In this document: positions 36,991 through 46,000 of the stretch, in pieces
Layout of the letters: the number at the start of each line of letters is the position of its first letter
Numbering within the stretch: the first letter of the stretch is position 1
Assembly: GCA_031430555.1 (NCBI GenBank)
Contig: JANPBQ010000105.1
Coordinates: 1-64,000 of the forward strand
Direction of reading: 5' to 3'
Origin: UKL13-2 sp031430555
GTDB lineage: Bacteria; Pseudomonadota; Gammaproteobacteria; Burkholderiales; Usitatibacteraceae
Length of the DNA: 64,000 nucleotides
Made by a program: the position numbers and the translations under genes
Notes under the pieces: model-generated
What the model was told of the DNA's origin: nothing
Database searches by the model: none
The model's input: only the letters and a program-made list of their open reading frames with translations

Positions 36991-37133
36991 ATAAGCAAAC
37001 ACAAGCATTGGCGGGCTTTTTGGAGCATTTCATCGCTGAGAGCCTCATGGATAGTGGTTCTACAAAATCGAAATCCCAGAAACCCCGTCATTCCCACCCT
37101 TCAGGTTTAGGAAACAATGAGCGCCACCGATAA
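36987..37133 (+). CDS. possible small coupled ORF (48 aa)
   Basis: An ATG overlapping the cobA stop (ATGA) opens a 48-residue frame, MNKQTQALAGFLEHFIAESL, then a basic tail ending GNNERHR. It ends inside the start of the reductase gene. A hydrophobic-to-charged helix is plausible. Coupling at both ends favours translation, but no homology is known to me and it may only bridge ribosomes between the genes. Confidence 0.3.
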   Translation: MNKQTQALAGFLEHFIAESLMDSGSTKSKSQKPRHSHPSGLGNNERHR

Positions 37134-37887
37134 ATACACCGCTGAAACCATCACCGAAATCCACACCTGGACGCCGAATCTTTTCTCCTTCAAGACGACG
37201 CGCGATCAGGGTTATCGTTTCGTGCCTGGTCAATTCGCGCGTCTTGGTGTGAAGAGTGGCGATGAAATCGTCTGGCGCGCGTATTCGATCGTCTCGGCGC
37301 ACTACGATGAATTTCTGGAGTTCTATTCCATCGTCGTGCCGAATGGAAAATTTACCAGTCAACTTTCGCAACTCAATGTCGGCGACGAAATCTATGTCGA
37401 GCGCAAGAGCCTCGGCTTCCTGACCACCGATCGATTCGAACTCGGCAAGGATTTGTGGATGCTCGCGACCGGCACCGGATTGGCCCCGTTCATTTCCATC
37501 CTCTACGATTTCAAAACCTGGGAATCGTACGAGAACCTGATTCTGGTGCACAGCGTGCGCATCGAAGATGAACTTGCATATCAGGAGGTGATCGCAAATT
37601 TCAAGCACAGCGAATACTTCGCCGAGTTCGCCTCGCGCTTGCATTATGTGCAAGCCGTGACACGAGAGACCGTGCCTGATACCTTGAACGCGCGCATCAC
37701 CGATTTGATCGAGAACGGCGAACTTGAACGCAAGGTCGGATTTCCGATTGAAGCTGAACGTTCACGCGTGATGATTTGCGGCAATCCGGAAATGGTCGAT
37801 GAGACCCGCGAATTGCTCATCAAACGTGGCCTGACGGTGAGCCGCCGTGGCGCACCCGGCCATCTTGCCGTTGAAAACTACTGGTGA
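37117..37887 (+). CDS. fpr: ferredoxin--NADP reductase
   Basis: A 256-residue FAD enzyme that passes electrons between NADPH and ferredoxin or flavodoxin. The FAD site is in VWRAYSIVSAHYDEFLEFY, and the NADP site in LATGTGLAPFISIL; the protein ends in the family's short aromatic tail (GHLAVENYW). AGGAAAC precedes the ATG. Its position makes it a likely electron source for the CysI-type reductase, which lacks CysJ. Confidence 0.94.
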   Translation: MSATDKYTAETITEIHTWTPNLFSFKTTRDQGYRFVPGQFARLGVKSGDEIVWRAYSIVSAHYDEFLEFYSIVVPNGKFTSQLSQLNVGDEIYVERKSLGFLTTDRFELGKDLWMLATGTGLAPFISILYDFKTWESYENLILVHSVRIEDELAYQEVIANFKHSEYFAEFASRLHYVQAVTRETVPDTLNARITDLIENGELERKVGFPIEAERSRVMICGNPEMVDETRELLIKRGLTVSRRGAPGHLAVENYW

Positions 37888-37891
37888 AACC

Positions 37892-38353
37892 ATGAATGCT
37901 CCGATCCCCCGCAGCGAAGAAATCCTCGCCACCGCCCGCGAACGCGCATTTCGCGATTCGCGCCCCTACGCCGGTCAGGTCACCCCGCAGGAAGCGCACG
38001 AATTGCTGAGCGCGGGCCGCGCCAAAGTCATCGATGTGCGCTTCGCGTTCGAACACGAATATATCGGTCGTGTGCCCGGTTCCATATTGATTCCCTGGAA
38101 AAACGTGCCCGGCGGAGAAATCAACCGCGAGTTCCTGCCGGAATTGCATCGTCAATGCGCGCTCGATGAAGTGGTGCTGCTGTTATGCCGCAGCGGCATC
38201 CGCTCGCATGCGGCCGCCGCGACCGCCACCGAAGATGGCTTTACGCAGGTATTCAATATCCAGGGCGGCTTCGAGGGTGATCTCGACGATAAGCAGCAAC
38301 GCAACCGCATCGGCGGCTGGCGTCACGCCGATCTACCGTGGGTTCAAAGCTGA
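37892..38353 (+). CDS. rhodanese-like sulfurtransferase
   Basis: A 153-residue single-domain rhodanese. The active-site cysteine is at about residue 99 in LLCRSGIRSH, with a six-residue loop of the thiosulfate-type. The N-terminal part has DVRFAFEHEYIGRVPGS. It follows fpr by 4 bp and completes the sulfur-assimilation operon, where it may carry sulfane sulfur. It overlaps the tail of the convergent EAL-type gene by 10 bp. Confidence 0.9.
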   Translation: MNAPIPRSEEILATARERAFRDSRPYAGQVTPQEAHELLSAGRAKVIDVRFAFEHEYIGRVPGSILIPWKNVPGGEINREFLPELHRQCALDEVVLLLCRSGIRSHAAAATATEDGFTQVFNIQGGFEGDLDDKQQRNRIGGWRHADLPWVQS

Positions 38354-38976
38354 TTCGCCGTGGTGGACTCAATAAATAATTTGGCGAATTCACCGGCGGG
38401 CAGCGGCCGCGAAATCAGGTAGCCCTGCGCCTCTTCACACTGATGGCTGGTGAGAAACGCCATTTGCTCCGCTGTCTCCAGCCCTTCCGCGACGACCCGC
38501 ATGCCGAGGTTCTTGGCGAGTCCGATGATCGCTTGCACGATCGCCGCATCGTCGCGATCCGACACCACGCCGCGCACGAATGAGCCGTCGATTTTCAGCG
38601 CATCGAAAAACAGCATGCGCTGTCCATCGGCACCGATCCAGCCGTGTATGTCGGCGAGAAACGAAATCGGCCCGTGGGGCGACAACGATGTCCATTGTGT
38701 TTGCACACGCTGCCCTGCATACACGCGCTCGAAGTAAATCGCCAGCCGCGAGCGGGACGTCTCGGAGCGCGGCGTGAAATCGCGCGCGTAAAGTTCCTCG
38801 AACGTGGGGATGCGCAGCAACTTCAAGGCCGCCGCATTCGCCCACCGCACCCTCGAATGGCCGATATCCTGCACCCAGCACGCGTTCGGCGAATCGGTGT
38901 AGCGGGGAAGATCGGCGTCGGAAAGAATCATGGCGGCAGGGTGAGCCCTATGCGCGACGGTGGCGAACACCATCAT
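38344..38976 (-). CDS. shortened PAS-EAL protein (internal deletion of EAL domain)
   Basis: The N-terminal part resembles a PAS fold (CWVQDIGHSRVRWANAAALK, ending GWIGADGQRMLFFDA). Without a gap it joins the last third of an EAL phosphodiesterase domain (LKIDGSFVRGV, VAEGLETAEQM, then QGYLISRPLP). The EAL substrate motif, the N/E metal-ligand strands and the DDFGTG loop are all missing, and no GGDEF is present. The join looks like an in-frame deletion in a once larger PAS-GGDEF-EAL protein. It cannot hydrolyse c-di-GMP in the known way. The start is uncertain (38976 or 38931). It may be decaying or may survive as a PAS protein. Confidence 0.7.
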   Translation of the reverse strand: MMVFATVAHRAHPAAMILSDADLPRYTDSPNACWVQDIGHSRVRWANAAALKLLRIPTFEELYARDFTPRSETSRSRLAIYFERVYAGQRVQTQWTSLSPHGPISFLADIHGWIGADGQRMLFFDALKIDGSFVRGVVSDRDDAAIVQAIIGLAKNLGMRVVAEGLETAEQMAFLTSHQCEEAQGYLISRPLPAGEFAKLFIESTTANQL

Positions 38977-39015
38977 CGGGCAGTCGCCCGTGATACGCAA
39001 GCGCCGCCGGCGCTG

Positions 39016-39036
39016 AACGATAACGATCGTTACGTT
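39016..39036. other. short palindrome around TAACGATCGTTA
   Basis: A perfect 12-bp palindrome (39021-39032) with flanking AACG/CGTT, upstream of the EAL-type gene. It could be an operator or a chance hairpin. Confidence 0.3.
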
Positions 39037-39082
39037 TCAGTGACAGCCGCCGTCGGGCCGACGGCGGCAATGCGCAGAGGCC

Positions 39083-39286
39083 TTAGGAAGCGCCGATCCA
39101 TTCCCTCGCGGTATGCGCATCCGCGCGTTGGGCGGTCTGCAGGCCGCGGGCCGTGTTGCAAATCCTCGCCATAGCGGTGCGCAGCCTGCCCCGGCAGGTA
39201 TTAAGCCGGGGGCTCCGATTTGCGCCTGGCAGCCCATCCCCAATCACGGCGCGCGCACTCGCGGGGAATAAATCGGTGCTTCCTCA
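39083..39286. repeat. MITE-like element with terminal inverted repeats
   Basis: The left end CTTAGGAAGCGCCGATCC (from 39082) and the inverted right end (ATCGGTGCTTCCTCAG, to 39287) match over about 27 bp with few differences: reverse-complemented left arm CGCGAGGGAATGGATCGG against right arm CGCGGGGAATAAATCGG. The 150 bp between are GC-rich with local hairpins and no good reading frame. The size, arms and lack of a gene fit a miniature element or a structured intergenic repeat. Its right end carries the stop codon of the neighbouring gene. Confidence 0.55.
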
Positions 39287-40078
39287 GACGATCTTGACGC
39301 TCAGATCAGGCAGCTTGTCGATATGGCATGCGATCACATCGCCCTTCACTACCGGGCCGACGTTTTCCGGCGTGCCGGAATAAATGATATCGCCCGGCAT
39401 CAGTTCGAAGGCTTCGGAAATCTTGCTGATCTGCTCGGCCACGCTCCAGATCATCTGGTTCAAGTTGGCGTTTTGTTTGATCGCACCGTTGACCTTCAAC
39501 CAGATGGCCCCTTTTTCAAAATGCCCCACCTGCGACACCGGATGCAGCGGCCCGATCGGCGCGGATTTATCGAAGCTCTTGCCGATCTCCCACGGTTTTT
39601 TCTGGTCGCCCATCGCACGCTGCAAATCGCGGCGCGTCATGTCGAGGCCGAGCGCGTAGCCGTAAACATGTTCGAGCGCCTTGTCGATCGGAATATTTCG
39701 CCCGCCCTTGTTGAGGGCCGCCACCAGTTCAACTTCATAGTGATAATTTTTCGTCAATGACGGATAGGGATGATCGGCCACGGTATTGAGCGGGACGAAC
39801 TGGATCGCGTCGGTGGGTTTTTGAAAAAAGAACGGCGGCTCACGCGTCGGATCCGAGCCCATTTCACGCGCGTGCGCGGCGTAGTTGCGGCCGATGCAAT
39901 AAATGCGCCGCACCGGAAATAAATCCGCACTGCCGACCACGGGAATCACGGTCGTTGCAACCGGAAACATCGTCTTCATATCATTGCCCGCGCCGCCGGG
40001 CAGCGCGCAGCCGGCAATCGCGCCGAGTGCGGCAACGCCACTGGTTTTCAACATGTCACGACGATTATTTTGACTCAT
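39284..40078 (-). CDS. fumarylacetoacetase-family protein with Tat lipoprotein signal
   Basis: A 264-residue protein whose body is a fumarylacetoacetate-hydrolase-fold enzyme: RIYCIGRNYAAHAREMG, PFFFQKPTDAIQ, the metal-binding E-x-E in YHYEVELVAAL, a Lys-type stretch GLDMTRRDLQR, and the final PGDIIYSGTPENVGPV. Before it lies a twin-arginine signal (NNRRDMLKTSGVAALGA) ending in the lipobox IAGC (Cys24). The start at 40078 has a perfect GGAGGAATCGCA. FAH enzymes are normally cytoplasmic, so export is unusual. The likely substrate class is 2-oxo-acid or beta-diketone. The C-terminal end meets the MITE-like element. Confidence 0.88.
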   Translation of the reverse strand: MSQNNRRDMLKTSGVAALGAIAGCALPGGAGNDMKTMFPVATTVIPVVGSADLFPVRRIYCIGRNYAAHAREMGSDPTREPPFFFQKPTDAIQFVPLNTVADHPYPSLTKNYHYEVELVAALNKGGRNIPIDKALEHVYGYALGLDMTRRDLQRAMGDQKKPWEIGKSFDKSAPIGPLHPVSQVGHFEKGAIWLKVNGAIKQNANLNQMIWSVAEQISKISEAFELMPGDIIYSGTPENVGPVVKGDVIACHIDKLPDLSVKIV

Positions 40079-40248
40079 TGCGATTCCTCCGAAGTGTTTG
40101 CGGCGTCGACGATCACCGCCTGCGGGTAGTGTATTCCCCTCGCGTTTCAATTTGATTTGAGCGCGGTCAATAACGCAGGAGCCGATATTTCCGGGCAATG
40201 AGCACTTATGCACCCGCCCCAATATCAGCACTTGCCAAAACTCTAAAA

Positions 40249-40264
40249 CTGTACGAATATACAG
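40249..40264 (+). promoter_or_regulatory. LexA (SOS) box
   Basis: CTGTACGAATATACAG is a perfect CTGT-N8-ACAG LexA site. It sits 2 bp before the ATG at 40267, and TTGCCA at 40232-40237 with a 17-bp spacer to GAATAT (40255-40260) makes a promoter whose start would fall at about the ATG. Control of the imuA-imuB-dnaE2 cassette by LexA is well established in this gene family. Confidence 0.8.
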
Positions 40265-40266
40265 TT

Positions 40267-41097
40267 ATGGGATTTCCTTCTTCAAACACGGTGTTGGCCG
40301 CCTCCGTGCTCTCGCATCCGCGCATTTTCCGCCTGGGCGATTTTGGCCGGGGCCGACTGGGCGAAGGCGGTGAAGAAATGCGCACCGGCTTCACCGCACT
40401 CGACCATGAATTGACCGGTGGCGGCTGGGTGCGGCCCGGCATCACCGAAATACTTTGCGATCACGTCGGTATCGGTGAGCTATCGTTGCTGATGAAAGGC
40501 CTCGGCACCGCTGCACCGCGTCCCGGCGAGGCGGCACACCTGCTGTGGGTGCTGCCGCACGCCGAGGCATGGATTCCCTATGCGCCCGCACTCGCACAAT
40601 GCGGCATCGATCTGCAACACCTTGCCATCGTGCGCAGCAAGAACATCGACGACGCGCTGTGGGCGGCGGAGCAGGGATTGAAAAGCGGCGCGTGCCGTGC
40701 GGTGCTGCTGCGATTGAACGCGGCGTGGGTCAATCCGCTGTCACTCAGGCGTTTGCAGCAGGCAGCGATGGCCGGCAACTGCCTCCTGTGGCTCATGCGC
40801 CCGCGCGAGGCCGCAGAGTCGCCCTCGCCGGCGGCCACTCGCATTTCGTTGCAGCCGGAAACCGCCGGTGCGCTACGATTGGATTTATTAAAGCGTCGCG
40901 GGCTGCCACAGGGTAAATCGATTCGACTCGCGACGCGTTCACTCGCCTGCCTCACGCGCGAGCCGCGCTGGGTGCGCATCCCCGCAAAAACGCCAACGCC
41001 GGGGTGGCTCAATCGGGTGTTGGGTGGCGGTACTTCCGGCGTCGAAGAAAATCCGGCGAACGTGCGCGAACGATTTTTTTCGCGTGAGCGCGGGTAG
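40267..41097 (+). CDS. imuA: translesion synthesis accessory protein ImuA
   Basis: ImuA is a RecA-fold-like accessory of the ImuB/DnaE2 mutasome. From ATG 40267 the product has 276 residues, and the conserved core starts at about residue 41 with GFTALDHELTGGGWVRPGIT. DLLKRRGLPQG and the C-terminal basic tail are also family-like. An ATG at 40198 would put the LexA box inside the gene, so I prefer 40267, which has no ribosome site. That suggests a leaderless mRNA. imuB follows, but after an inserted repeat. Confidence 0.85.
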   Translation: MGFPSSNTVLAASVLSHPRIFRLGDFGRGRLGEGGEEMRTGFTALDHELTGGGWVRPGITEILCDHVGIGELSLLMKGLGTAAPRPGEAAHLLWVLPHAEAWIPYAPALAQCGIDLQHLAIVRSKNIDDALWAAEQGLKSGACRAVLLRLNAAWVNPLSLRRLQQAAMAGNCLLWLMRPREAAESPSPAATRISLQPETAGALRLDLLKRRGLPQGKSIRLATRSLACLTREPRWVRIPAKTPTPGWLNRVLGGGTSGVEENPANVRERFFSRERG

Positions 41098-41189
41098 GTT
41101 TGAGCCATGTATGCGTATCAGTATTGCGTTGTCGTCCCTGGATTCCGTCCGGGTCGGGATGCAATACCGTTCGTACTGCCAATAAAAGC

Positions 41190-41257
41190 CCCGTTCGCCC
41201 TGAGCTTGTCGAAGGGCCGGATGCACGAGGCCCTTCGACAAGCTCAGGGCGAACGGG
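41190..41257. repeat. REP-like palindrome (CGTTCGCCCTGAGC), copy 1
   Basis: Two perfect 29-bp arms around a 10-bp loop: the left begins CCCGTTCGCCCTGAGCTTGT at 41190 and the right ends AGCTCAGGGCGAACGGG at 41257. It lies in the 231-bp gap between imuA and imuB, which in other genomes usually touch. The same sequence family (CGCCCTGAGC...GAAGGG) occurs widely in bacterial intergenic DNA. Confidence 0.85.
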
Positions 41258-41328
41258 ATATTTGGGCGATACAAATCGAATCCGGTCGGAATGCATTGCC
41301 TCATTGAAATGAAATCAGGTGATGCACG

Positions 41329-42801
41329 ATGCTCTGGATTTCCGCCTATCTGCCCGAACTGTCCCTCCAATCCCATACGCGTGGCGCGCTCGGACAACTG
41401 CTCAATGTGCCGCTCGCGATCAGCGACGGCATCGCCTCGCGCCCGCACGTACACGCCGCCAACACCTGCGCGCGCGCAGCCGGCATCACGGCGCTGATGC
41501 CGATTGCCGCCGCCCAGGCACGCGCCGCCGAATTGCTGGTGGTGCCGCGCGACCCCGCGAAGGAGGCGCAAATTCTGCAAGAGACCGCCACCTGGCTCGC
41601 GCAATTCACGCCGATGGTCTCGGTGGAAACATCCGGCGCATCGCTGGAAGTATCGTCGAGCCTGCGTTTATTCGGCGGCATTGCGGCACTCGTCCACCGC
41701 ATCCGCGCCGGATTGAAATCGTTAGGGCTGCACGCCGCACTCGGCATCGCGCCCACACCGCGCGCGGCGTACGTGCTGGCGCGCGCGGCGCATTGCTTCA
41801 CCGGCATCCGCATGTGCCGCGAACCGGCGCAATTGCACGAGCGGCTGGCGGATATTCCGCTGGCGCTGTTCGATTGGCCGCACGACACCACCGCCGCACT
41901 CGCTGCACTCGGCTGGGTGCGCGTGAAGGATCTGCTGAAGCAGCCGCGCGCGGGCCTCTTGCGGCGCTTCGGCGATGCGATGCTCACCGATCTCGACCGC
42001 GCGCTCGGCCAGGCACCCGATCCGCGCGAGCCGCACCGCGTACCCGAGGATTTTTCCTGCGCGACCGATCTCCTCTTCGACATCATCGATGCCGAACGGC
42101 TTTTCGTCCCCATCGGCATGCTGCTCAATCAGATGGAAGGCTTCCTGCGGGCACGCGGCGCGGCGGCGAACGTGATCGTGCTCGAACTGAAACACAATCG
42201 CCAACTCAACACGCGCCACGAATTCGGCGCGCGCCATCCGCTGCGCAACGCCGACGACTGGTTGCGATTGATACGCGAACGCCTCACCGCACAACCGTTT
42301 CCGGAAGCCGTGACGGCGCTGAAATTATCCGCGCCGCAGCTAGTAATGCATCAGGCGCAAAACGAAAGCTGGCTGCCGACGCCGGATGCACGCAGTGAAA
42401 AATGGCAGGCCGTGATGGAGCGGATCGCTTCCAGGCTGGGAAGCGGAAGTGTTTTCAGCGTGCGCGAAATCAGCGATCACCGCCCGGAGCACGCGTGGCG
42501 CGCCGACGGCAGCCCGCTCCAAACGCACACCCCCCGGAGCACATACGCCGCGTCAGACAAACCGCGCCCATTGTTGCTGCTCACCGAACCGCGCGCGCTG
42601 GTGACCCTCGACGGCGCTCCGCAGCACCACGGCGCACTGGCGCTACTGGCCGGCCCCGAACGGATCGAGACCGGCTGGTGGGATGGCCGCCCAGTTGCGC
42701 GCGATTATTTCGTCGCGAAAAACCCCGCACAGGAAATCTGCTGGATTTTTCGCGATTACCGGTTTGGAAAGAAATGGTATTTGCATGGATATTTTTCGTA
42801 A
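41329..42801 (+). CDS. imuB: ImuB, catalytically degenerate Y-family polymerase homologue
   Basis: A 490-residue Y-family-like protein that organises the mutasome (contacts the beta clamp, ImuA and DnaE2). It begins MLWISAYLPELSLQS; in place of the acidic catalytic residues of true Y polymerases (the DxD and SxDE positions) this family has none. SVETSGASLEVSSSLRLFGG and ALGIAPTPRAAYVLA are ImuB-like. It ends RFGKKWYLHGYFS. ATG 41329 has AGGTGATGCACG upstream. It is flanked on both sides by copies of one palindromic repeat. Confidence 0.9.
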   Translation: MLWISAYLPELSLQSHTRGALGQLLNVPLAISDGIASRPHVHAANTCARAAGITALMPIAAAQARAAELLVVPRDPAKEAQILQETATWLAQFTPMVSVETSGASLEVSSSLRLFGGIAALVHRIRAGLKSLGLHAALGIAPTPRAAYVLARAAHCFTGIRMCREPAQLHERLADIPLALFDWPHDTTAALAALGWVRVKDLLKQPRAGLLRRFGDAMLTDLDRALGQAPDPREPHRVPEDFSCATDLLFDIIDAERLFVPIGMLLNQMEGFLRARGAAANVIVLELKHNRQLNTRHEFGARHPLRNADDWLRLIRERLTAQPFPEAVTALKLSAPQLVMHQAQNESWLPTPDARSEKWQAVMERIASRLGSGSVFSVREISDHRPEHAWRADGSPLQTHTPRSTYAASDKPRPLLLLTEPRALVTLDGAPQHHGALALLAGPERIETGWWDGRPVARDYFVAKNPAQEICWIFRDYRFGKKWYLHGYFS

Positions 42802-42844
42802 ATCCAGACAGAGAGGGTTTGTCTCACCACCGTTCATCTAATCA

Positions 42845-42925
42845 CCGTTCGCCCTGAGCTTGTCGAAGGGCCAGATGTACGCACCCCTCCGGCATCAAGC
42901 CCTTCGACAAGCTCAGGGCGAACGG
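42845..42925. repeat. REP-like palindrome (CGTTCGCCCTGAGC), copy 2
   Basis: Arms CCGTTCGCCCTGAGCTTGTC (from 42845) and the exact inverse (to 42925) are each 26 bp, with a 29-bp loop different from copy 1. It lies between imuB and dnaE2. Confidence 0.85.
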
Positions 42926-43026
42926 ACACATTTGATTGGCCAAACCGACGTAGGACGTATCCACAATTCGGCATGCGTGGCGAACAAGTCGCCCAGCGAT
43001 TTCCACAAGCCACCCACTCTTCACCC

Positions 43027-46000
43027 ATGAAACTCTCCACCGCCCTCCTCCACTGCCTCAGCAATTTCAGCTTCCTGCGCGGCGCATCGCATGCGGAGAA
43101 TCTGGTCGCGCGCGCAGCCGAGCTGGGGTATAGCGCGATGGCGATTACCGACGAATGCTCCATCTCGGGCGTGGTGCGCGCGCATGTGGAGGCGAAGGAG
43201 CGGAAACTCAAGCTCATCATCGGTGCCGAATTTGTCGTGCAGGACGCGCCCGCCGTCGAGCGGCTGATCGTGCTGGCGAGAAATCGCAACGGCTACGGCG
43301 ATTTATCCGAACTCATCACGCTCGCGCGATCACGCTCGCCGAAGGGCGAATATCAGTTGTTGATCGACGATCTCGCGCGCGTGAAAGATTGCGTTGCGAT
43401 CATCGTCCCGCGATCCATGCTCACGGATGCGGAAGTAAACATCGCCGCCATCGCCGCGCACTTTTTCAACGCCTGCTGGCTGGGTGCCGCGTTAAATTAC
43501 GGCCCCGACGACGAAGGTAAACTCGCCGCGCTGGAAGGGTTGGCGGGGCAATGCAACCTGCCGCTCACCGCGTGCGAAAAAATCCTGTTTGCCGATCGAA
43601 AAGACAAACCGCTACAGGACGTGCTGACCGCCGTGCGATTGAAAAAGCCCGTTGCGGAACTCGGCACCGAACTCAACGCCCACGCCGAAAACTACCTGAA
43701 ACCGATTCCCCATCTCGCGCGCCGCTATACCGCCGCGATGCTCACGCAGCCGCTCGTCATCGCCGCCCTTTGTACGTTTTCACTCGATGAACTGCGCTAC
43801 GAATATCCGCGCGAAGTCATCCCGATCGATGAAACGCCGGCCGCGTATTTACGCAGGCTCACGTATGAGAGCGGCGCGCTGCGTTACCCGCACGGCATGC
43901 CGGACAAGGTGCGCGCCATCATCGAACACGAACTCGCGATCATTTCGGACTTGCAGTACGAAGCATATTTTTTGACCATTTACGATCTCGTGCGTTTTGC
44001 GCGCGAGAAAAAAATCCTCTGCCAGGGGCGCGGCTCAGCGGCCAATTCGGCCGTGTGCTATTGCCTCGGTATCACCGAGGTGGATCCCGAACACATGCAG
44101 GTCTTGTTCGAGCGCTTCATCTCGCGCGAAAGGAACGAGCCGCCGGACATCGATGTCGATTTCGAGCACGAACGCCGCGAAGAGGTGATGCAGTACCTCT
44201 ACACCAAATACGGCCGCGACCGCACCGCGCTCACCGCCGCCGTGTCCACCTATCGGCCCAAGGGTGCCATCCGCGATGTCGGCAAGGCGCTGGGGTTGAC
44301 GCTCAGCCAAGTCGATGCGCTCTCCAAAACCATCGCGTGGTGGGATGGCCGCACGATTGCGCCGGAACGCTTGATCGAGGCCGGCTTCGATCCCGAAGCG
44401 CCGCGCATGCAATTGTTGATGAAATTGACCGAGGCGCTCATCGGCTTCCCGCGCCACCTCTCGCAGCATTCCGGCGGCTTCGTGATCGCGCGCGACAAAC
44501 TCACACGACTGGTGCCGATCGAAAACGCCGCGATGGTGGCTCGCACCGTGATCCAGTGGGACAAGGATGATCTCGATGCGCTGGGGTTATTGAAAGTCGA
44601 CGTGTTGGCGCTCGGCATGTTGACCGCGATCCGCAAGACGCTCGATCTCATCGGCAATTGGAATGGAAAACCTATGACGATGCAGGACGTGCCGCGCGAA
44701 GATCCTGCCACCTATGAAATGATCCAGCGCGCCGACACGCTGGGCGTATTCCAGATCGAATCGCGCGCGCAGATGAGCATGCTGCCGCGCCTGAAACCCA
44801 AGTGTTTTTACGATCTGGTGATCGAAGTCGCGATCGTGCGACCCGGCCCGATTCAGGGCGGCATGGTGCATCCGTATCTGAAACGCCGCACCAGTGAAGA
44901 GGCGGTGGTGTATCCGAGCAAAGCGGTCGAAGCGGTGTTGTCGCGCACGCTCGGCGTGCCGATTTTTCAGGAACAGGTGATGCAGCTTGCAATGGTCGCG
45001 GCTGGTTTCACGGCAGGCGAGGCCGACCAACTGCGCCGCGCGATGGCCGCGTGGAAACGAAAGGGTGGCCTCGAAAAATTTCGCGACAAGCTGGTCAACG
45101 GCATGCTGGAGCGCGGCTATGACGAGGATTTTGCCGAGCGTTTATACAAGCAAATGCAAGGCTTCGGCGAGTACGGCTTTCCGGAATCGCACGCGGCCAG
45201 TTTCGCGCTGCTGGTCTATATTTCCTGCTGGCTGAAATGCCATCACCCGGCTGCCTTCACCTGCGGCATGCTGAATTCGCAGCCGCTGGGTTTTTATTCA
45301 TCTTCGCAGCTCGTGCAGGATGTCGCGCGGCATGGCGTGACGGTGTTGCCGGTGGATGTGATGGTGAGTGAATGCGATTCCACGTTATCCATGCCGCCGT
45401 CGAATAACACACAGTCGGCATCTCAACAGTCCTTTCCCCGCGCAGGCGGGGAGCCAAGTTCGCCATCAAGGTGCAATTTGAAAATTGGCTCCCCGCCGCA
45501 GCCTGCCCTCGAATGCTTGAGTCGGGGGCGGGGAAAGGATATTTTTGAAGCACGCGCACTTCCCCAAATCCGCCTCGGCCTCAGAATGGTCGCCCAACTC
45601 GGCAACGATTCCGCCGCACGCATCGTTGCCGCGCGCAATGAAGTCCCCTTCACCGACATCGCCGATCTGCAACGCCGCGCGCAACTCTCGCAACAGGACA
45701 TCGAAGCCCTCGCCGCCGCCGACGCATTCCATACCTTGATCGGCCATCGTCGCGAGGCGCTCTGGGATGCACTCGGCTTAAACCGCGACAGCACACTTTT
45801 CGTGGCACCCACCGATCCCAGCATCGCAAGCCTGATTGCGCCCACCGAAGCCGACAACATCGTCGCCGATTTCCGCGCGCTGGGATTGAGCCTGCGCCGC
45901 CATCCGGTGGCGCTGCTGCGTACAACGCTCAGCGCGCAACGCATCTCGACCGCCGAGGAAGTCAGGCACGCGCGCCACGGCCAATTGATCCGCGCGACCG

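Noticed and set aside
39083..39286. Integron attC site
   Set aside because: No core site sequence GTTRRRY at the ends, and no cassette array nearby.
40198..40266. imuA start at ATG 40198
   Set aside because: It would place the perfect LexA site inside the coding region; the ATG at 40267 fits the family length.
41098..41328. Treating the imuA-imuB gap as an IS remnant
   Set aside because: No transposase sequence or target duplication; the REP-like palindrome explains the structure.
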